Assembly (NCBI RefSeq): GCF_001584185.1
Contig: NZ_CP013234.1
Coordinates: 2,480,001-2,544,000 of the forward strand
Length of the DNA stretch: 64,000 nt
Direction: 5' to 3'
Source of the DNA: Collimonas pratensis
GTDB taxonomy: Bacteria; Pseudomonadota; Gammaproteobacteria; Burkholderiales; Burkholderiaceae_D
This document shows positions 8,209-17,573 of the stretch, piece by piece. The notes under the pieces were generated by a model. That model was given only the letters and a program-made list of their open reading frames with translations, had not been told where the DNA came from and made no database searches. Within the stretch, counting starts at the first letter, position 1, and every line of letters begins with the position of its first letter. Made by a program: the position numbers and the translations under genes.

Positions 8209-9775
8209 ACTGAAAGATTTTCCCCTGCCGGCTGCTGCCGATCAAGGCCGCACCGTCTGCTTCGACCAGGGACGTTTGACGATTGAAGACATCGTCGCCA
8301 TTTCCTCCGGCGCCGCGCAGGTGAGCTTGTCCGAGGCGCCGGCGTTCCGCGCCGCGATTACCCGCGGCGCCGATTTCCTCGACCGCCTGCTGCGGGAGGA
8401 CGGCACCATCTATGGCGTCACCACCGGCTACGGCGATTCCTGCACGGTCAACGTGCCGGCCGAGCTGATCCCTGAACTGCCGCATCATCTATACACCTAT
8501 CACGGCTGCGGCCTGGGCGAGCTGTTCAGCCCGCCGCAAACGCGTGCCATCATGGCCGTGCGGTTGGCTTCGCTCAGCAAGGGTTATTCCGGCGTCAGTG
8601 TCGGCTTGCTGGAACAGATCACGCGCCTGCTGAAAGAAGATTTGCTGCCGCTGATTCCTTCCGAGGGTTCGGTTGGCGCCAGCGGCGACCTCACGCCTTT
8701 GTCTTACCTGGCCGCCGTATTGTGCGGCGAACGTGAAGTCTGGCGCGATGGCGCCAAGGTGCCCGCCGCTGAAGCCCTGACTGCAGCCGGCATTACGCCG
8801 CTGCGCCTGCGGCCGAAGGAGGGGCTGGCGATCATGAACGGCACTGCCGTCATGACCGCCCTGGCTTGCCTGGCTTACGACCGTGCCGAATACCTGGTGC
8901 GCATCGCCACCCGCATCACCGCCATGGCCAGCTTCGCGCTGGACGGCAATGCCCATCATTTCGACGAGACCCTGTTTGCGGTCAAGCCGCACGCCGGCCA
9001 GCAGCGCGTGGCCGCCTGGCTGCGCCAGGATCTGCCGACCAGCGATGCCCCGCGCAACCAGAAACGCCTGCAAGACCGCTATTCGATCCGCTGCGCGCCG
9101 CACGTGATCGGCGTACTGGCGGATGCCTTGCCTTGGATGCGCGAATCGATTGAGAACGAGCTCAACAGCGCCAACGACAATCCCATCATCGATGGCGAAA
9201 ACGAGCGCGTGCTGCACGGCGGCCATTTTTATGGCGGCCATATCGCCTTCGTCATGGACAGCATGAAGAACGCGGTCGCCAACGTCGCCGATCTGCTGGA
9301 CCGGCAGATGGCCTTGCTGGTCGACAGTCGCTACAACCATGGCTTGCCGGCCAACCTGTCCGGCGCCGAAGGTGCGCGCGCCAGCATCAACCATGGTTTG
9401 AAAGCGTTGCAGATCAGCGCTTCCGCCTGGACCGCGGAAGCACTCAAGCAAACCATGCCGGCCTCGGTGTTTTCGCGTTCCACAGAATGCCATAACCAGG
9501 ACAAGGTCAGCATGGGCACCATCGCCGCCCGCGATTGCCTGCGCGTGCTGCAATTGACCGAGCAGGTGGTGGCGGCAATGCTGATCAGCGTGCGCCAGGG
9601 CGTCTGGCTGCGCAGCCGCCAGGACGGCGCCGCCCAGCCGCAACACCGGCTGCAACAGATGATGGAGTTGTTGGCGGTGGATATCGACGTCATCCGCGAA
9701 GACCGCATGCTGGAACCCGATCTGCGCCGCTTGCTGGAGCGGTTGCGCCTGCAACACTGGCAACTGTACGAATAA
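8195..9775 (+). CDS. aromatic amino acid ammonia lyase (HAL/PAL/TAL family)
   Basis: The 526-residue enzyme carries the MIO-forming Ala-Ser-Gly at residues 162-164 (SVGASGDLTPLSY), the catalytic tyrosine region YGVTTGYGD at 73-81 and the conserved NSANDNP. It eliminates ammonia from an aromatic amino acid. In aryl polyene clusters this is expected to give a cinnamic-type acid as starter for the ligase, although histidine as substrate cannot be excluded: YHGCGLG at 102-108 puts a histidine where histidine ammonia lyases have one and where tyrosine lyases also use histidine. No hut genes are nearby. The start overlaps the acyltransferase gene by 14 bases. Confidence 0.87.
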   Translation: MLLAELKDFPLPAAADQGRTVCFDQGRLTIEDIVAISSGAAQVSLSEAPAFRAAITRGADFLDRLLREDGTIYGVTTGYGDSCTVNVPAELIPELPHHLYTYHGCGLGELFSPPQTRAIMAVRLASLSKGYSGVSVGLLEQITRLLKEDLLPLIPSEGSVGASGDLTPLSYLAAVLCGEREVWRDGAKVPAAEALTAAGITPLRLRPKEGLAIMNGTAVMTALACLAYDRAEYLVRIATRITAMASFALDGNAHHFDETLFAVKPHAGQQRVAAWLRQDLPTSDAPRNQKRLQDRYSIRCAPHVIGVLADALPWMRESIENELNSANDNPIIDGENERVLHGGHFYGGHIAFVMDSMKNAVANVADLLDRQMALLVDSRYNHGLPANLSGAEGARASINHGLKALQISASAWTAEALKQTMPASVFSRSTECHNQDKVSMGTIAARDCLRVLQLTEQVVAAMLISVRQGVWLRSRQDGAAQPQHRLQQMMELLAVDIDVIREDRMLEPDLRRLLERLRLQHWQLYE

Positions 9776-9779
9776 GCTC

Positions 9780-10220
9780 ATGACAATGCACAAAGACAAG
9801 GCGCGCAGCCGCTGGTCGGCTGAACTGGAACTGCAGGTGCAGTTCTACGACCTCGATCCGATGGAAATCGTCTGGCATGGCAATTACGTCAAGTATATCG
9901 AGGCGGCGCGCTGCGCGCTGCTCGATACGATCGACTACAACTATCCGCAAATGCAGGCATCCGGCTACAGCTGGCCGATCATCGACCTGCACCTGCGCTA
10001 CGCCCACCCGGCAACTTTCGGCCAACGCATCAAGGTCAGCGCCGCCATCATCGAATGGGAAAACCGTTTGCGGATCGAATACGTGATCTGCGACAGCGCC
10101 AGCGGCCAGCGCTTGACTCGCGGCACCACCACGCAGGTAGCGGTGGACCTGGCGACGCGCGAAATGTGTTTCGCCTCGCCGCCGGTCTTGTTTCAAAAAC
10201 TAGGAATCGAACCAGCATGA
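9780..10220 (+). CDS. 4-hydroxybenzoyl-CoA thioesterase-like hotdog protein
   Basis: The 146-residue protein belongs to the 4HBT hotdog thioesterase family; the signature FYDLDPMEIVWHGNYVKYIEAAR includes the catalytic aspartate in the D-x-D-P-M region and the following WHGNY. It could release or transfer the finished polyene from the ACP (ApeK-like position) or edit mis-primed carriers. It begins four bases after the ammonia lyase stop and its own stop overlaps the next start (ATGA at 10217-10220). Confidence 0.85.
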   Translation: MTMHKDKARSRWSAELELQVQFYDLDPMEIVWHGNYVKYIEAARCALLDTIDYNYPQMQASGYSWPIIDLHLRYAHPATFGQRIKVSAAIIEWENRLRIEYVICDSASGQRLTRGTTTQVAVDLATREMCFASPPVLFQKLGIEPA

Positions 10221-10846
10221 AAGCACACAACGCATTCAGCCCACGCAGTATTCTCATGGCCGTCCTGTTGGCTGCCGCGGCATGCTCCGCATTTGCCGCC
10301 GCCCCGGTCGACAAGATCCAGGCGATGCTGGCGCGGCCGCCGGTGCTGTGTGGCCGCTTCGATCAGAGCAAGCAGTTGGTCGGCATCAAGAAGCCGCTGC
10401 TGTCCAACGGCCGTTTCTGCGTGGTGAGCGGCAAGGGTGTCTTGTGGCGCACCTTGCAGCCGTTTCCGAATACGCTGCGCCTGACGCGCGACGAAATCGT
10501 GCAGATGCAGGGCGACCGCGTCGCCATGCGCATGGATGCCAAGCAGGAACCGGTAGTCAAGATGATCAATGGCGTGCTGTTTTCTCTACTGGCCGGCGAC
10601 CTCAGCCAGCTGGAAACCTTGTTTGAACTGGACGGCAGCGTCACCGGCAACAGCTGGAACGTCGCCCTGAAAGCCCGCCAGCCGGCGCTGGCCAAGGCCA
10701 TCGGCACGCTGGCGCTGAGCGGCGGCGCTTACGTCAAGACCGTCACGATCAATGAAGCCAGCGGCGACCGCACTGAAATCAGCTTCTCCGGCCTGCAAAG
10801 CGGCAGCAGCGCCATGACAGCGGAAGAGGGGGCTGCGCTTGAGTAA
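10217..10846 (+). CDS. LolA-like periplasmic outer-membrane carrier protein
   Basis: A 209-residue secreted protein with a clear signal peptide (residues 1 to about 28, ending around CSAFAAA) followed by a LolA-type domain; the region VSGKGVLWRTLQPFPNTLRLT matches the lipoprotein-carrier fold. In aryl polyene clusters this member (ApeL-like position) is proposed to carry the lipid-linked pigment through the periplasm to the outer membrane. It is placed directly before the MMPL exporter gene with an eight-base overlap, which supports a joint transport role. This is not the general LolA for lipoproteins. Confidence 0.85.
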   Translation: MKAHNAFSPRSILMAVLLAAAACSAFAAAPVDKIQAMLARPPVLCGRFDQSKQLVGIKKPLLSNGRFCVVSGKGVLWRTLQPFPNTLRLTRDEIVQMQGDRVAMRMDAKQEPVVKMINGVLFSLLAGDLSQLETLFELDGSVTGNSWNVALKARQPALAKAIGTLALSGGAYVKTVTINEASGDRTEISFSGLQSGSSAMTAEEGAALE

Positions 10847-13262
10847 TTCCGGCCCAGGGCCACAGTCGGCCTACAGTTGGTCCAGGCGTCTGGCCCTGAT
10901 GTGGGTGCTGGCGGTGGGCTTGCTGCTGGCGCATAACGGCTACCTGTGGCTGGTCAAGGGCGTGGTCCCGGATACCGATATCCTGGCGCTGTTGCCGGTG
11001 CAGCAGCGCGACCCGGTCCTGCAGCAAGCCTTCACGCATATGGTCGACGCTGCCCAGCAGCGCGTCATTGTGCTGGTCGGCGCCGATGACTGGGAACACG
11101 CCCGCAGCGCCGCCAATGCCTACAATGCGGTGCTCGCCAAGCATGCCGATGTGCTGCAAACCGGCATGCAGCTGTCGGAGCAAAGCCAGCAAGACTGGCT
11201 GGCGCCGTCGCAGCAGATGCGGCTCAGCCTGCTGACGCCGTCGCAGCAGGACGCGCTGCGCGCGCAGCCCGCTAAATACTGGTCCGATACGGCGTTACAA
11301 CAGCTGTACAGCCCGTTTTCCGGCCCCAAGCTGGGCGCCTGGCAAGACGATCCTTTCGGCCTGTTCAGCGGCTGGGTGCAGGCACGTGCGCAGGAAACCC
11401 CGGTGCGTCCGCGCGACGGCTACCTGTTCGTGGAAGACAAGGGTCGTCCTTATATCGTGCTGCTGATGACCTTGCGCCAGCCGGCGTTTTCGATGGCTAC
11501 CCAGCGTGCGGTGCTGCCCTTGCTGGAACAGGCCGGCGCGGCCGCGCGCCAGGCGGTGCCTTCCGTGGAACTGGTCAGCGCCGGCGTGGTGCTGCATGCG
11601 GGCGCCGGCAGTGCCCAGGCCAGTCGTGAAATGTCGACCATCGGCGTCGGCTCGCTGCTCGGCATCATTCTGCTGATGTGGCTGACCTTCCGCTCGCTGC
11701 GGCCGATAGGCCTGATCATGCTGTCGATCGCGGTCGGCTGCCTGGGTGCCTTTTCCGTGTGCTGGCTGATCTTCGGCCAGGTGCACCTGCTGACGCTGGT
11801 GTTCGGCGCCAGCCTGATCGGCGTGGCGCAGGACTACGGCATCTACTTCCTGTGTAACCGGGTGTCGGCCGATCGCAAGCTGGATTCCCGGCAGCTGCTG
11901 CGGCGCCTGATGCCGGGTCTGCTATTGACGCTGACCGCCGCTGTGATCGGCTATGTCGGCCTGGCGCTGACGCCGTTTCCCGGCTTACGGCAGATGGCGC
12001 TGTTTTCGGTGATCGGCCTGCTGTTTGCCTGGCTCACCGTGATTTTCTGGTTTCCGGCGCTGGTCAGCGCAGCGACGCTGAACAGTTCAAGCTTTGCCGC
12101 ATGGTTCGGCCAGACCCGCCGCCATTGGCCCTTGCTGAAATGGAATGGGGCAAGCTTGCTGGCGCTACTGCTGTTTGCCAGCTTTGCGCTGACCGGCATT
12201 GCCCGCCTCAAAGTGAATGACGACATACGCTCATTGCAGACCCCGCCCAAAGCTTTGCTGGCGGACCAGATCAAGCTCGGCAAGCTGCTCGATGCGCCAA
12301 CCCCGGTGCAGTTCTACCTGGTGCGCGGCGCCAGCGCGGAACAGGTATTGCAACGGGAAGAAGCGCTCAAGCAAAAGCTGGAGCCGTTGATCGCCAGGCA
12401 TGTCATCAGCGGTTACCAGGCAATGTCCAGCTGGACGCCGTCGCTGCAGGCGCAACAAGCCAACCGCACCCTGGTGACGCAGGCCTTGCTGGCGCCGGAC
12501 GGCCCCTTGAAGGCAGTGGCTGCGCAGTTGGGCGAGGACCAAGGCTGGATCAGGCAGATGCGCGAACGCGCGTTGAGCGGCGCTGCCAGCGCCAACGGCG
12601 GCCAGGCGCTGACGCCGGAAGCTTTCCTGAAAACCGCCGCCAGCGAACCGTCGCGCCATCTGTGGCTAGGCAAGGTGGATAGCCCGGAGGGCGCTATCTA
12701 TGCCAGCATCGTCGCTTTGCGCGGCGTCGACAATTATGCCAACCTGCCGCTCTTGCAACAGGCCGGCGAGCAGTTGGCCGGCGTGCAGTGGGTGGACAAG
12801 GTCAGTGAAATATCCTCAGTGCTGGGACATTACCGGCAATATATGGGCTGGGTCTTGCTCGGCGCGTATGCCGCAATCTACATGTTGCTGTTTGCGCGCT
12901 ACCGCTTCGCCGCCTGGCGCGTGCTGGCGCCGCCGGCCCTGGCCAGCATCGCCACCCTGGCCGTGCTTGGCCTCATCGGCCAGCCTTTGCAGCTGTTCCA
13001 TGTGCTGGCGCTGATGCTGATTCTCGGCCTCGGCGTCGACTATGGCATTTTCATGCAAGAGCAAAGCCTGCAGCGCGACCGCTTTGCCTGGCTTACAGTC
13101 GGCCTGTCGGCCGCCAGCGCCTTGCTCTCGTTCGGCTTGCTGGCGTTGTCGGGAACGCCGCCGCTGCATGCTTTCGGATTCACGATGTTGATCGGAATTG
13201 CGGTTGTCTGGATGATCGCACCATGTTTTAGCCAAGATTCGCCAAAGGAAGAAAAGCAATAA
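10839..13262 (+). CDS. MMPL/RND-family exporter
   Basis: The 807-residue protein is a duplicated RND/MMPL transporter: an N-terminal membrane segment (LALMWVLAVGLLLAHNGYLWL), a large periplasmic loop, a membrane block containing GVAQDYGIYF, a second periplasmic loop, and a second block with the equivalent GLGVDYGIFM. Such exporters move lipids out of the inner membrane, and aryl polyene clusters encode one (ApeM-like). The start is probably TTG at 10839, with GAAGAGGGGG upstream, overlapping the LolA-like gene. The stop overlaps the next ATG by one base. Confidence 0.88.
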   Translation: MSNSGPGPQSAYSWSRRLALMWVLAVGLLLAHNGYLWLVKGVVPDTDILALLPVQQRDPVLQQAFTHMVDAAQQRVIVLVGADDWEHARSAANAYNAVLAKHADVLQTGMQLSEQSQQDWLAPSQQMRLSLLTPSQQDALRAQPAKYWSDTALQQLYSPFSGPKLGAWQDDPFGLFSGWVQARAQETPVRPRDGYLFVEDKGRPYIVLLMTLRQPAFSMATQRAVLPLLEQAGAAARQAVPSVELVSAGVVLHAGAGSAQASREMSTIGVGSLLGIILLMWLTFRSLRPIGLIMLSIAVGCLGAFSVCWLIFGQVHLLTLVFGASLIGVAQDYGIYFLCNRVSADRKLDSRQLLRRLMPGLLLTLTAAVIGYVGLALTPFPGLRQMALFSVIGLLFAWLTVIFWFPALVSAATLNSSSFAAWFGQTRRHWPLLKWNGASLLALLLFASFALTGIARLKVNDDIRSLQTPPKALLADQIKLGKLLDAPTPVQFYLVRGASAEQVLQREEALKQKLEPLIARHVISGYQAMSSWTPSLQAQQANRTLVTQALLAPDGPLKAVAAQLGEDQGWIRQMRERALSGAASANGGQALTPEAFLKTAASEPSRHLWLGKVDSPEGAIYASIVALRGVDNYANLPLLQQAGEQLAGVQWVDKVSEISSVLGHYRQYMGWVLLGAYAAIYMLLFARYRFAAWRVLAPPALASIATLAVLGLIGQPLQLFHVLALMLILGLGVDYGIFMQEQSLQRDRFAWLTVGLSAASALLSFGLLALSGTPPLHAFGFTMLIGIAVVWMIAPCFSQDSPKEEKQ

Positions 13263-14494
13263 TGAATGCAAGAATTGAGCAATGCGATGTTTTGGTGATC
13301 GGCGCCGGTCCGGCAGGATCGGTAGCGGCTGCCTTGCTGTTGAAGCAGGGACGCCAGGTGCTGGTGCTGGAACGCGAACAGTTCCCGCGCTTTAGCATCG
13401 GCGAGAGCCTGCTGCCGCAAAGCATGGAGTACCTGGAACAAGCCGGCATGCTGCAAGCTGTGGTGGAAGCCGGGTTCCAGTACAAGAATGGCGCCGCCTT
13501 TGTACGCGGCGAGCGCTACACCGATTTCGATTTCCGCGACAAGCATTCTGCCGGCTGGGGCACCACCTATCAGGTCCAGCGCGCCAGTTTTGACCACGTG
13601 CTGGCCAAGGAGGCCGAGCGCCAGGGCGCGGAAGTGCGCTACCAGCACACTGTCACGGCATTCGATCAGGAAGGCAGCAAGCCGCGCGTCACCGTGCGCC
13701 ATGCCGACGGCAGCGAATACATCGTGGAAGCCGGTTTTGTGCTGGACGCCAGCGGTTTCGGCCGGGTCTTGCCGAAGCTGCTGCAGCTGGAAACGCCGTC
13801 CAATTTTCCTGTGCGCGGCGCGATTTTCACGCACATTGAGGATGGCGTTGCCGCAGGCGGCTTCGACCGCAACAAGATCCGCATCACGGTCCACCCGGAA
13901 CATTGCGATGTCTGGTACTGGCTGATCCCGTTTGCCGGCGGCCGCTGTTCCATCGGCGTGGTGGCGGAGACCAAGTTCCTGGAGCAGTTCAAGGGTAGCG
14001 AAACCGAACGCCTGCAGGAACTGGTGATGCAGGATCCAGCCTCGCGTGCGCTGCTGAAAGACGCGCGCTGGGATACGCCGGCGCGCCAGATTGTCGGCTA
14101 TTCGGCCAACGTCAAGTCCCTGTGGGGCAAGGGCTACGCCTTGCTGGGCAACGCCGGCGAATTCCTCGACCCGGTGTTCTCTTCCGGCGTGACAATTGCC
14201 GTCAAGTCGGCCAGCCTGGCTGCCGCCGTCTTGCAGCGCCAGTTTGCCGGCGAGAGTGTCGACTGGGAGAACGAATATGCCGTACCTCTCAAAAAAGGGG
14301 TGGACGCTTTTCGCACCTTTGTCGAATCCTGGTATTCCGGCGGCTTCCAGAAAGTGATCTTTTATGAACGGCAGCAGCCGGAAGTGCGCCGCATGATCGC
14401 AGCGATCCTGGCCGGCTATGCCTGGGACGAGAGCAATCCCTATGTCAAGGAAAGCAAGCGCCGCCTCAACACACTGGAGGAAATATGCAGCTAG
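13262..14494 (+). CDS. FAD-dependent oxidoreductase, tryptophan-halogenase-like
   Basis: This 410-residue flavoprotein has the dinucleotide-binding motif VLVIGAGPAGS near residue 10, FPRFSIGESLLP around 40, and WYWLIP in the middle, which matches the WxWxIP motif of flavin-dependent halogenases and relatives. A catalytic-lysine region like that of true tryptophan halogenases is not apparent, so halogenation is uncertain; aryl polyene clusters commonly carry such a protein annotated as an oxidoreductase. It could modify the aryl head or polyene chain. It overlaps the exporter stop by one base and the DUF3261 gene by ten bases. Confidence 0.83.
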   Translation: MNARIEQCDVLVIGAGPAGSVAAALLLKQGRQVLVLEREQFPRFSIGESLLPQSMEYLEQAGMLQAVVEAGFQYKNGAAFVRGERYTDFDFRDKHSAGWGTTYQVQRASFDHVLAKEAERQGAEVRYQHTVTAFDQEGSKPRVTVRHADGSEYIVEAGFVLDASGFGRVLPKLLQLETPSNFPVRGAIFTHIEDGVAAGGFDRNKIRITVHPEHCDVWYWLIPFAGGRCSIGVVAETKFLEQFKGSETERLQELVMQDPASRALLKDARWDTPARQIVGYSANVKSLWGKGYALLGNAGEFLDPVFSSGVTIAVKSASLAAAVLQRQFAGESVDWENEYAVPLKKGVDAFRTFVESWYSGGFQKVIFYERQQPEVRRMIAAILAGYAWDESNPYVKESKRRLNTLEEICS

Positions 14495-15120
14495 GCCGGA
14501 TGCAGCTGGCTGGCTGGCGTGGTCTCGGCTTGCCGCTGAGCGCGCTGCTGCTGGCTGCCTGCACCACGCAGCCAGTTAGCCAGGCGCCGGCCCGGCTTGG
14601 ATTGAAGCTGGCGCCGGCGACGCTGGGCGCCAATATCAGCCTGCAGCAGCATTTGACCGTGGAGCGCAACGGCCGCACCGACCAGCTGGACGCGGCGCTG
14701 GAGATCGATGCGCAGCAGTTCAATATGGTGGGACTGGCGTTCGGCCAGCGTGTCCTGACCTTGCACTATGATGGCCAGACCTTGCAGTCCTGGCGCCATC
14801 CCATGTTGCCGTCGCAGGTGCGGGCCGAGGACGTGCTGGAAGATAGCCAGCTGACCTTGTGGCCGCTGGCGGCGATCCGCGCGGCGCTGCCGGCTGGCTG
14901 GGACATCCAGCAGCAAGGCCAGACGCGTACCTTGTCGCTACAGGGCGAGCCGGTGATGGTGATCAACTACAGTGCGGACAGCAAGAGCGCGCCCTGGAGC
15001 GGCAAGATGGAATTGAACAATCTGCGCTACCACTATCGCCTGACGATCGAGTCGGTCAGCGATGCTGCCGACGATGCGCCCGTCGGTCCTATGATCAACG
15101 CAACCCCTTCGGCGCCTTAA
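14485..15120 (+). CDS. DUF3261 lipoprotein
   Basis: The 211-residue protein begins with a lipoprotein signal ending in the lipobox LLAAC at about residues 24-28, then a beta-rich domain with LTLHYDGQTLQSWRHPMLP and VINYSADSK typical of the DUF3261 family seen in aryl polyene clusters (ApeN-like position). It is probably anchored in the outer or inner membrane and may act with the LolA-like protein during pigment delivery. No enzymatic residues are evident. GGAGG lies just before the start, inside the preceding gene. Confidence 0.83.
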   Translation: MQLGRMQLAGWRGLGLPLSALLLAACTTQPVSQAPARLGLKLAPATLGANISLQQHLTVERNGRTDQLDAALEIDAQQFNMVGLAFGQRVLTLHYDGQTLQSWRHPMLPSQVRAEDVLEDSQLTLWPLAAIRAALPAGWDIQQQGQTRTLSLQGEPVMVINYSADSKSAPWSGKMELNNLRYHYRLTIESVSDAADDAPVGPMINATPSAP

Positions 15121-15133
15121 TTAGAAAAACAGC

Positions 15134-16321
15134 ATGGTCTATCTCAATCAGCTCGGCATGATCTGTGCGCTCGGCGACAACCACGCCGAGATCAGCCGTC
15201 GCCTGTTCGCCGGCGACAGCGGTGTCGCCATGACGCGCCGTCATTCGCCCGAGCGGGAACTGGCGCTGGGTTGCGTCGACGCGACTTTGTCAGATGCGCT
15301 GCCGGATATCGAGGTGCTGCCTTTGCCGCATCGCAGCCGCAACAACCAGCTGGCGCTGGCCGCGCTGGCGCAGATCAGGCCGCAGGTCGATGCCGCCATA
15401 CAGCGCTTTGGCGCCAGCCGGGTGGCGATCGTGCTCGGCACCAGCACTTCCGGCATCGCTCAGACCGAGGCGGCGTTTCGCTATCGCCGGGAAAACGGCG
15501 GCTTTCCGGCCGGGTTCAGCTATGCGCAGCAGGAAATGGCGTCGCCGGCCACCATGCTGGCCGCCGAACTGGGCACCAGCGGCCCGGCCTATGTGCATTC
15601 CAGCGCCTGCGCCTCAAGCAGCAAGGCGATGGCGAGCGCGGCGCGCCTGCTCAATATGGGCGTTTGCGACGCCGTGCTGAGCGGCGGCGTCGATTCGCTG
15701 TGCGCGTTTACGGTAGCCGGCTTTGCCGCACTGGAATCGGTCAGCGTGGCGCGTTGCAATCCCTTTAGCGCCAATCGCAACGGCATCAATATCGGCGAGG
15801 GCGCCACACTGTTCCTGATGACCAGGGACGAGGCGACAGTCAGCTTACGCGGCTGGGGCGAATCCTCCGACGGCTATCATATTTCCGCGCCGGACCCGTC
15901 CGGCAACGGCGCCCGCAGCGCCATCGAGCAGGCGCTGGCGCGCGCCGGCCTGGCCCCGGCGCAATGCGACTACATCAACTTGCATGGTACGGCGACGGTG
16001 CAGAATGACGCCATGGAAGGGCGTGTGATCGCAGCCCTGTTCGGCGACCAGGTCGCGCTCAGTTCAACCAAGCCGTTCACCGGCCATGCCTTGGGCGCGG
16101 CCGGTGCGGTCGAGGCGGGCTTGTGCTGGCTGGCGATGCAGGACAACAATCCGCAAGGTTGCCTGCCGCCGCACTTGTGGGACGGCGTGGCCGATGCCCA
16201 GCTGCCGTCGCTCAATCTGCTGCCCCCTGGCGCCCGGCTGGGGCACCCCCTGCGCTGGGCTCTGAGTAACTCGTTTGCCTTTGGCGGCGCCAACGCCAGC
16301 CTGCTGCTGGGGCGTGCATGA
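15134..16321 (+). CDS. beta-ketoacyl-ACP synthase (first, aryl polyene type)
   Basis: The 395-residue ketosynthase has a complete Cys-His-His set: Cys159 in SSACASSS, His284 in NLHGTATVQ and His318 in STKPFTGHALGA. It catalyses decarboxylative condensation of malonyl-ACP with the growing chain. The cluster has two ketosynthases; one should pair with the chain-length factor and the other act at another step such as the first elongation, but which is which cannot be settled by reading. It starts 13 bases after the lipoprotein gene and overlaps the dehydratase start. Confidence 0.9.
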   Translation: MVYLNQLGMICALGDNHAEISRRLFAGDSGVAMTRRHSPERELALGCVDATLSDALPDIEVLPLPHRSRNNQLALAALAQIRPQVDAAIQRFGASRVAIVLGTSTSGIAQTEAAFRYRRENGGFPAGFSYAQQEMASPATMLAAELGTSGPAYVHSSACASSSKAMASAARLLNMGVCDAVLSGGVDSLCAFTVAGFAALESVSVARCNPFSANRNGINIGEGATLFLMTRDEATVSLRGWGESSDGYHISAPDPSGNGARSAIEQALARAGLAPAQCDYINLHGTATVQNDAMEGRVIAALFGDQVALSSTKPFTGHALGAAGAVEAGLCWLAMQDNNPQGCLPPHLWDGVADAQLPSLNLLPPGARLGHPLRWALSNSFAFGGANASLLLGRA

Positions 16322-16797
16322 TGGACGATTCGACTGTGTTTGAAAACCTGGACATCCGCAGCCTGCTGCCGCATTCCGGCCGCATGGTGTTGCTGGACCG
16401 CCTGCTGCACGCAGGCGCCGAAGAACTGCAGGCAGAGGTGACGATCCGCGCCGACAGCTTGTTTTGCCAGCCGCATGGCGTACCGGCCTGGGTCGGCGTC
16501 GAGTATATGGCGCAGGCGATTGCAGCCTATGCCGGCTATTCGGCAAAACAGCGGGGCGAGAGTGTCAAGATCGGTTTCCTGCTCGGCACGCGCCGCTACG
16601 AAGCCGCCTGCGCCGAATTTGCCATCGGTAGCGTGCTGCAGGTACAGGTACAGAAATTGCTGCAGGCGGATAACGGTATCGGTTCCTTCGAATGCCATAT
16701 CCGCGCCAGTACGAATATGCTGCAACTGGCCAGTGCCACCATTACCGTATTCCAGCCGGCTGATGCGGCTGTTTTTCTAGAAGGAAGTACTGAATGA
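16318..16797 (+). CDS. 3-hydroxyacyl-ACP dehydratase (ApeP-like)
   Basis: A 159-residue single-domain hotdog dehydratase with PHSGRMVLLDRL near residue 18 and the helix PAWVGVEYMAQAIAAYAGY, then GFLLGTRRYE. These features match the dehydratase family of aryl polyene systems, which supplies the trans double bonds in each extension cycle. ATG at 16318 overlaps the ketosynthase stop; the next codon is also ATG. The cluster thus has two dehydratase domains, this one and the one fused to the ligase. Confidence 0.88.
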   Translation: MMDDSTVFENLDIRSLLPHSGRMVLLDRLLHAGAEELQAEVTIRADSLFCQPHGVPAWVGVEYMAQAIAAYAGYSAKQRGESVKIGFLLGTRRYEAACAEFAIGSVLQVQVQKLLQADNGIGSFECHIRASTNMLQLASATITVFQPADAAVFLEGSTE

Positions 16798-17573
16798 CGT
16801 CGGAATTGAATACTGCCGCAGGTCCGGCTGCGACCCCGCTTGCGGGGTTGAATAAAACCGTGCTGGTGACCGGCTCCAGCCGCGGCATCGGCAAGGCCAT
16901 CGCCTTGCGGCTGGCGCGCGACGGCTACGATATCGTCTTGCACTGCCATCAGCAACGCGCAGCCGCTGATGCGGTGGCGCAGACGGTGCGCGAACTGGGC
17001 GCGCAGGCGCGCGTATTGCAGTTTGATATAGGGGACCGTCAGCTTACTGCCGATATTCTATTGGTCGACGTCGAGCAGCACGGCTGCTATTACGGCGTGG
17101 TGTGCAATGCCGGCGTCGCGCGAGATAACGCTTTTCCGGCGATGCCGGGCGAGGATTGGGACTTGGTCCTGAAGACCAATCTGGACGGTTTCTACAATGT
17201 CCTCAATCCGCTGGTGATGCCCTTGGTGCAGCGCCGCGCGGCTGGCCGCATCGTTACGCTGGCCTCGGTCTCCGGACTGATAGGCAACCGCGGCCAGGTC
17301 AACTACAGCGCCGCCAAGGCCGGCATCATCGGCGCCACCAAGGCGCTGGCGATCGAGCTGGCCAAGCGCAACATCACGGTCAATTGCGTCGCGCCGGGGC
17401 TGATAGAAACTGACATGATCGATGGCGTGCCGCTGGACGAGGCACTCAAGATGATTCCCGCGCGCCGTGTCGGCAAGCCGGAGGAGGTGGCGGCAGCCGT
17501 GGCTTTCCTGCTGCATCCGGATGCGGCCTATATCACGCGCCAGGTCATCTCGGTGAATGGAGGCATGGCATGA
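16794..17573 (+). CDS. 3-oxoacyl-ACP reductase, SDR family (FabG-like)
   Basis: The 259-residue protein is a classical short-chain dehydrogenase: NADPH-binding TGSSRGIG at residues 26-33, CNAG around 104-107, and the catalytic Ser-Tyr-Lys set with YSAAK at 171-175. It reduces the 3-keto group after each condensation (ApeQ-like). Start overlaps the dehydratase stop (ATGA) and its end overlaps the next ketosynthase, so the DH-KR-KS set is translationally coupled. Confidence 0.92.
   Translation: MTSELNTAAGPAATPLAGLNKTVLVTGSSRGIGKAIALRLARDGYDIVLHCHQQRAAADAVAQTVRELGAQARVLQFDIGDRQLTADILLVDVEQHGCYYGVVCNAGVARDNAFPAMPGEDWDLVLKTNLDGFYNVLNPLVMPLVQRRAAGRIVTLASVSGLIGNRGQVNYSAAKAGIIGATKALAIELAKRNITVNCVAPGLIETDMIDGVPLDEALKMIPARRVGKPEEVAAAVAFLLHPDAAYITRQVISVNGGMA

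Noticed and set aside
8489..9799. A 436-residue open frame antisense to the ammonia lyase
   Set aside because: It is a shadow of the real gene in high-G+C DNA, low in recognisable motifs and rich in Gln, His and Ala typical of such frames.
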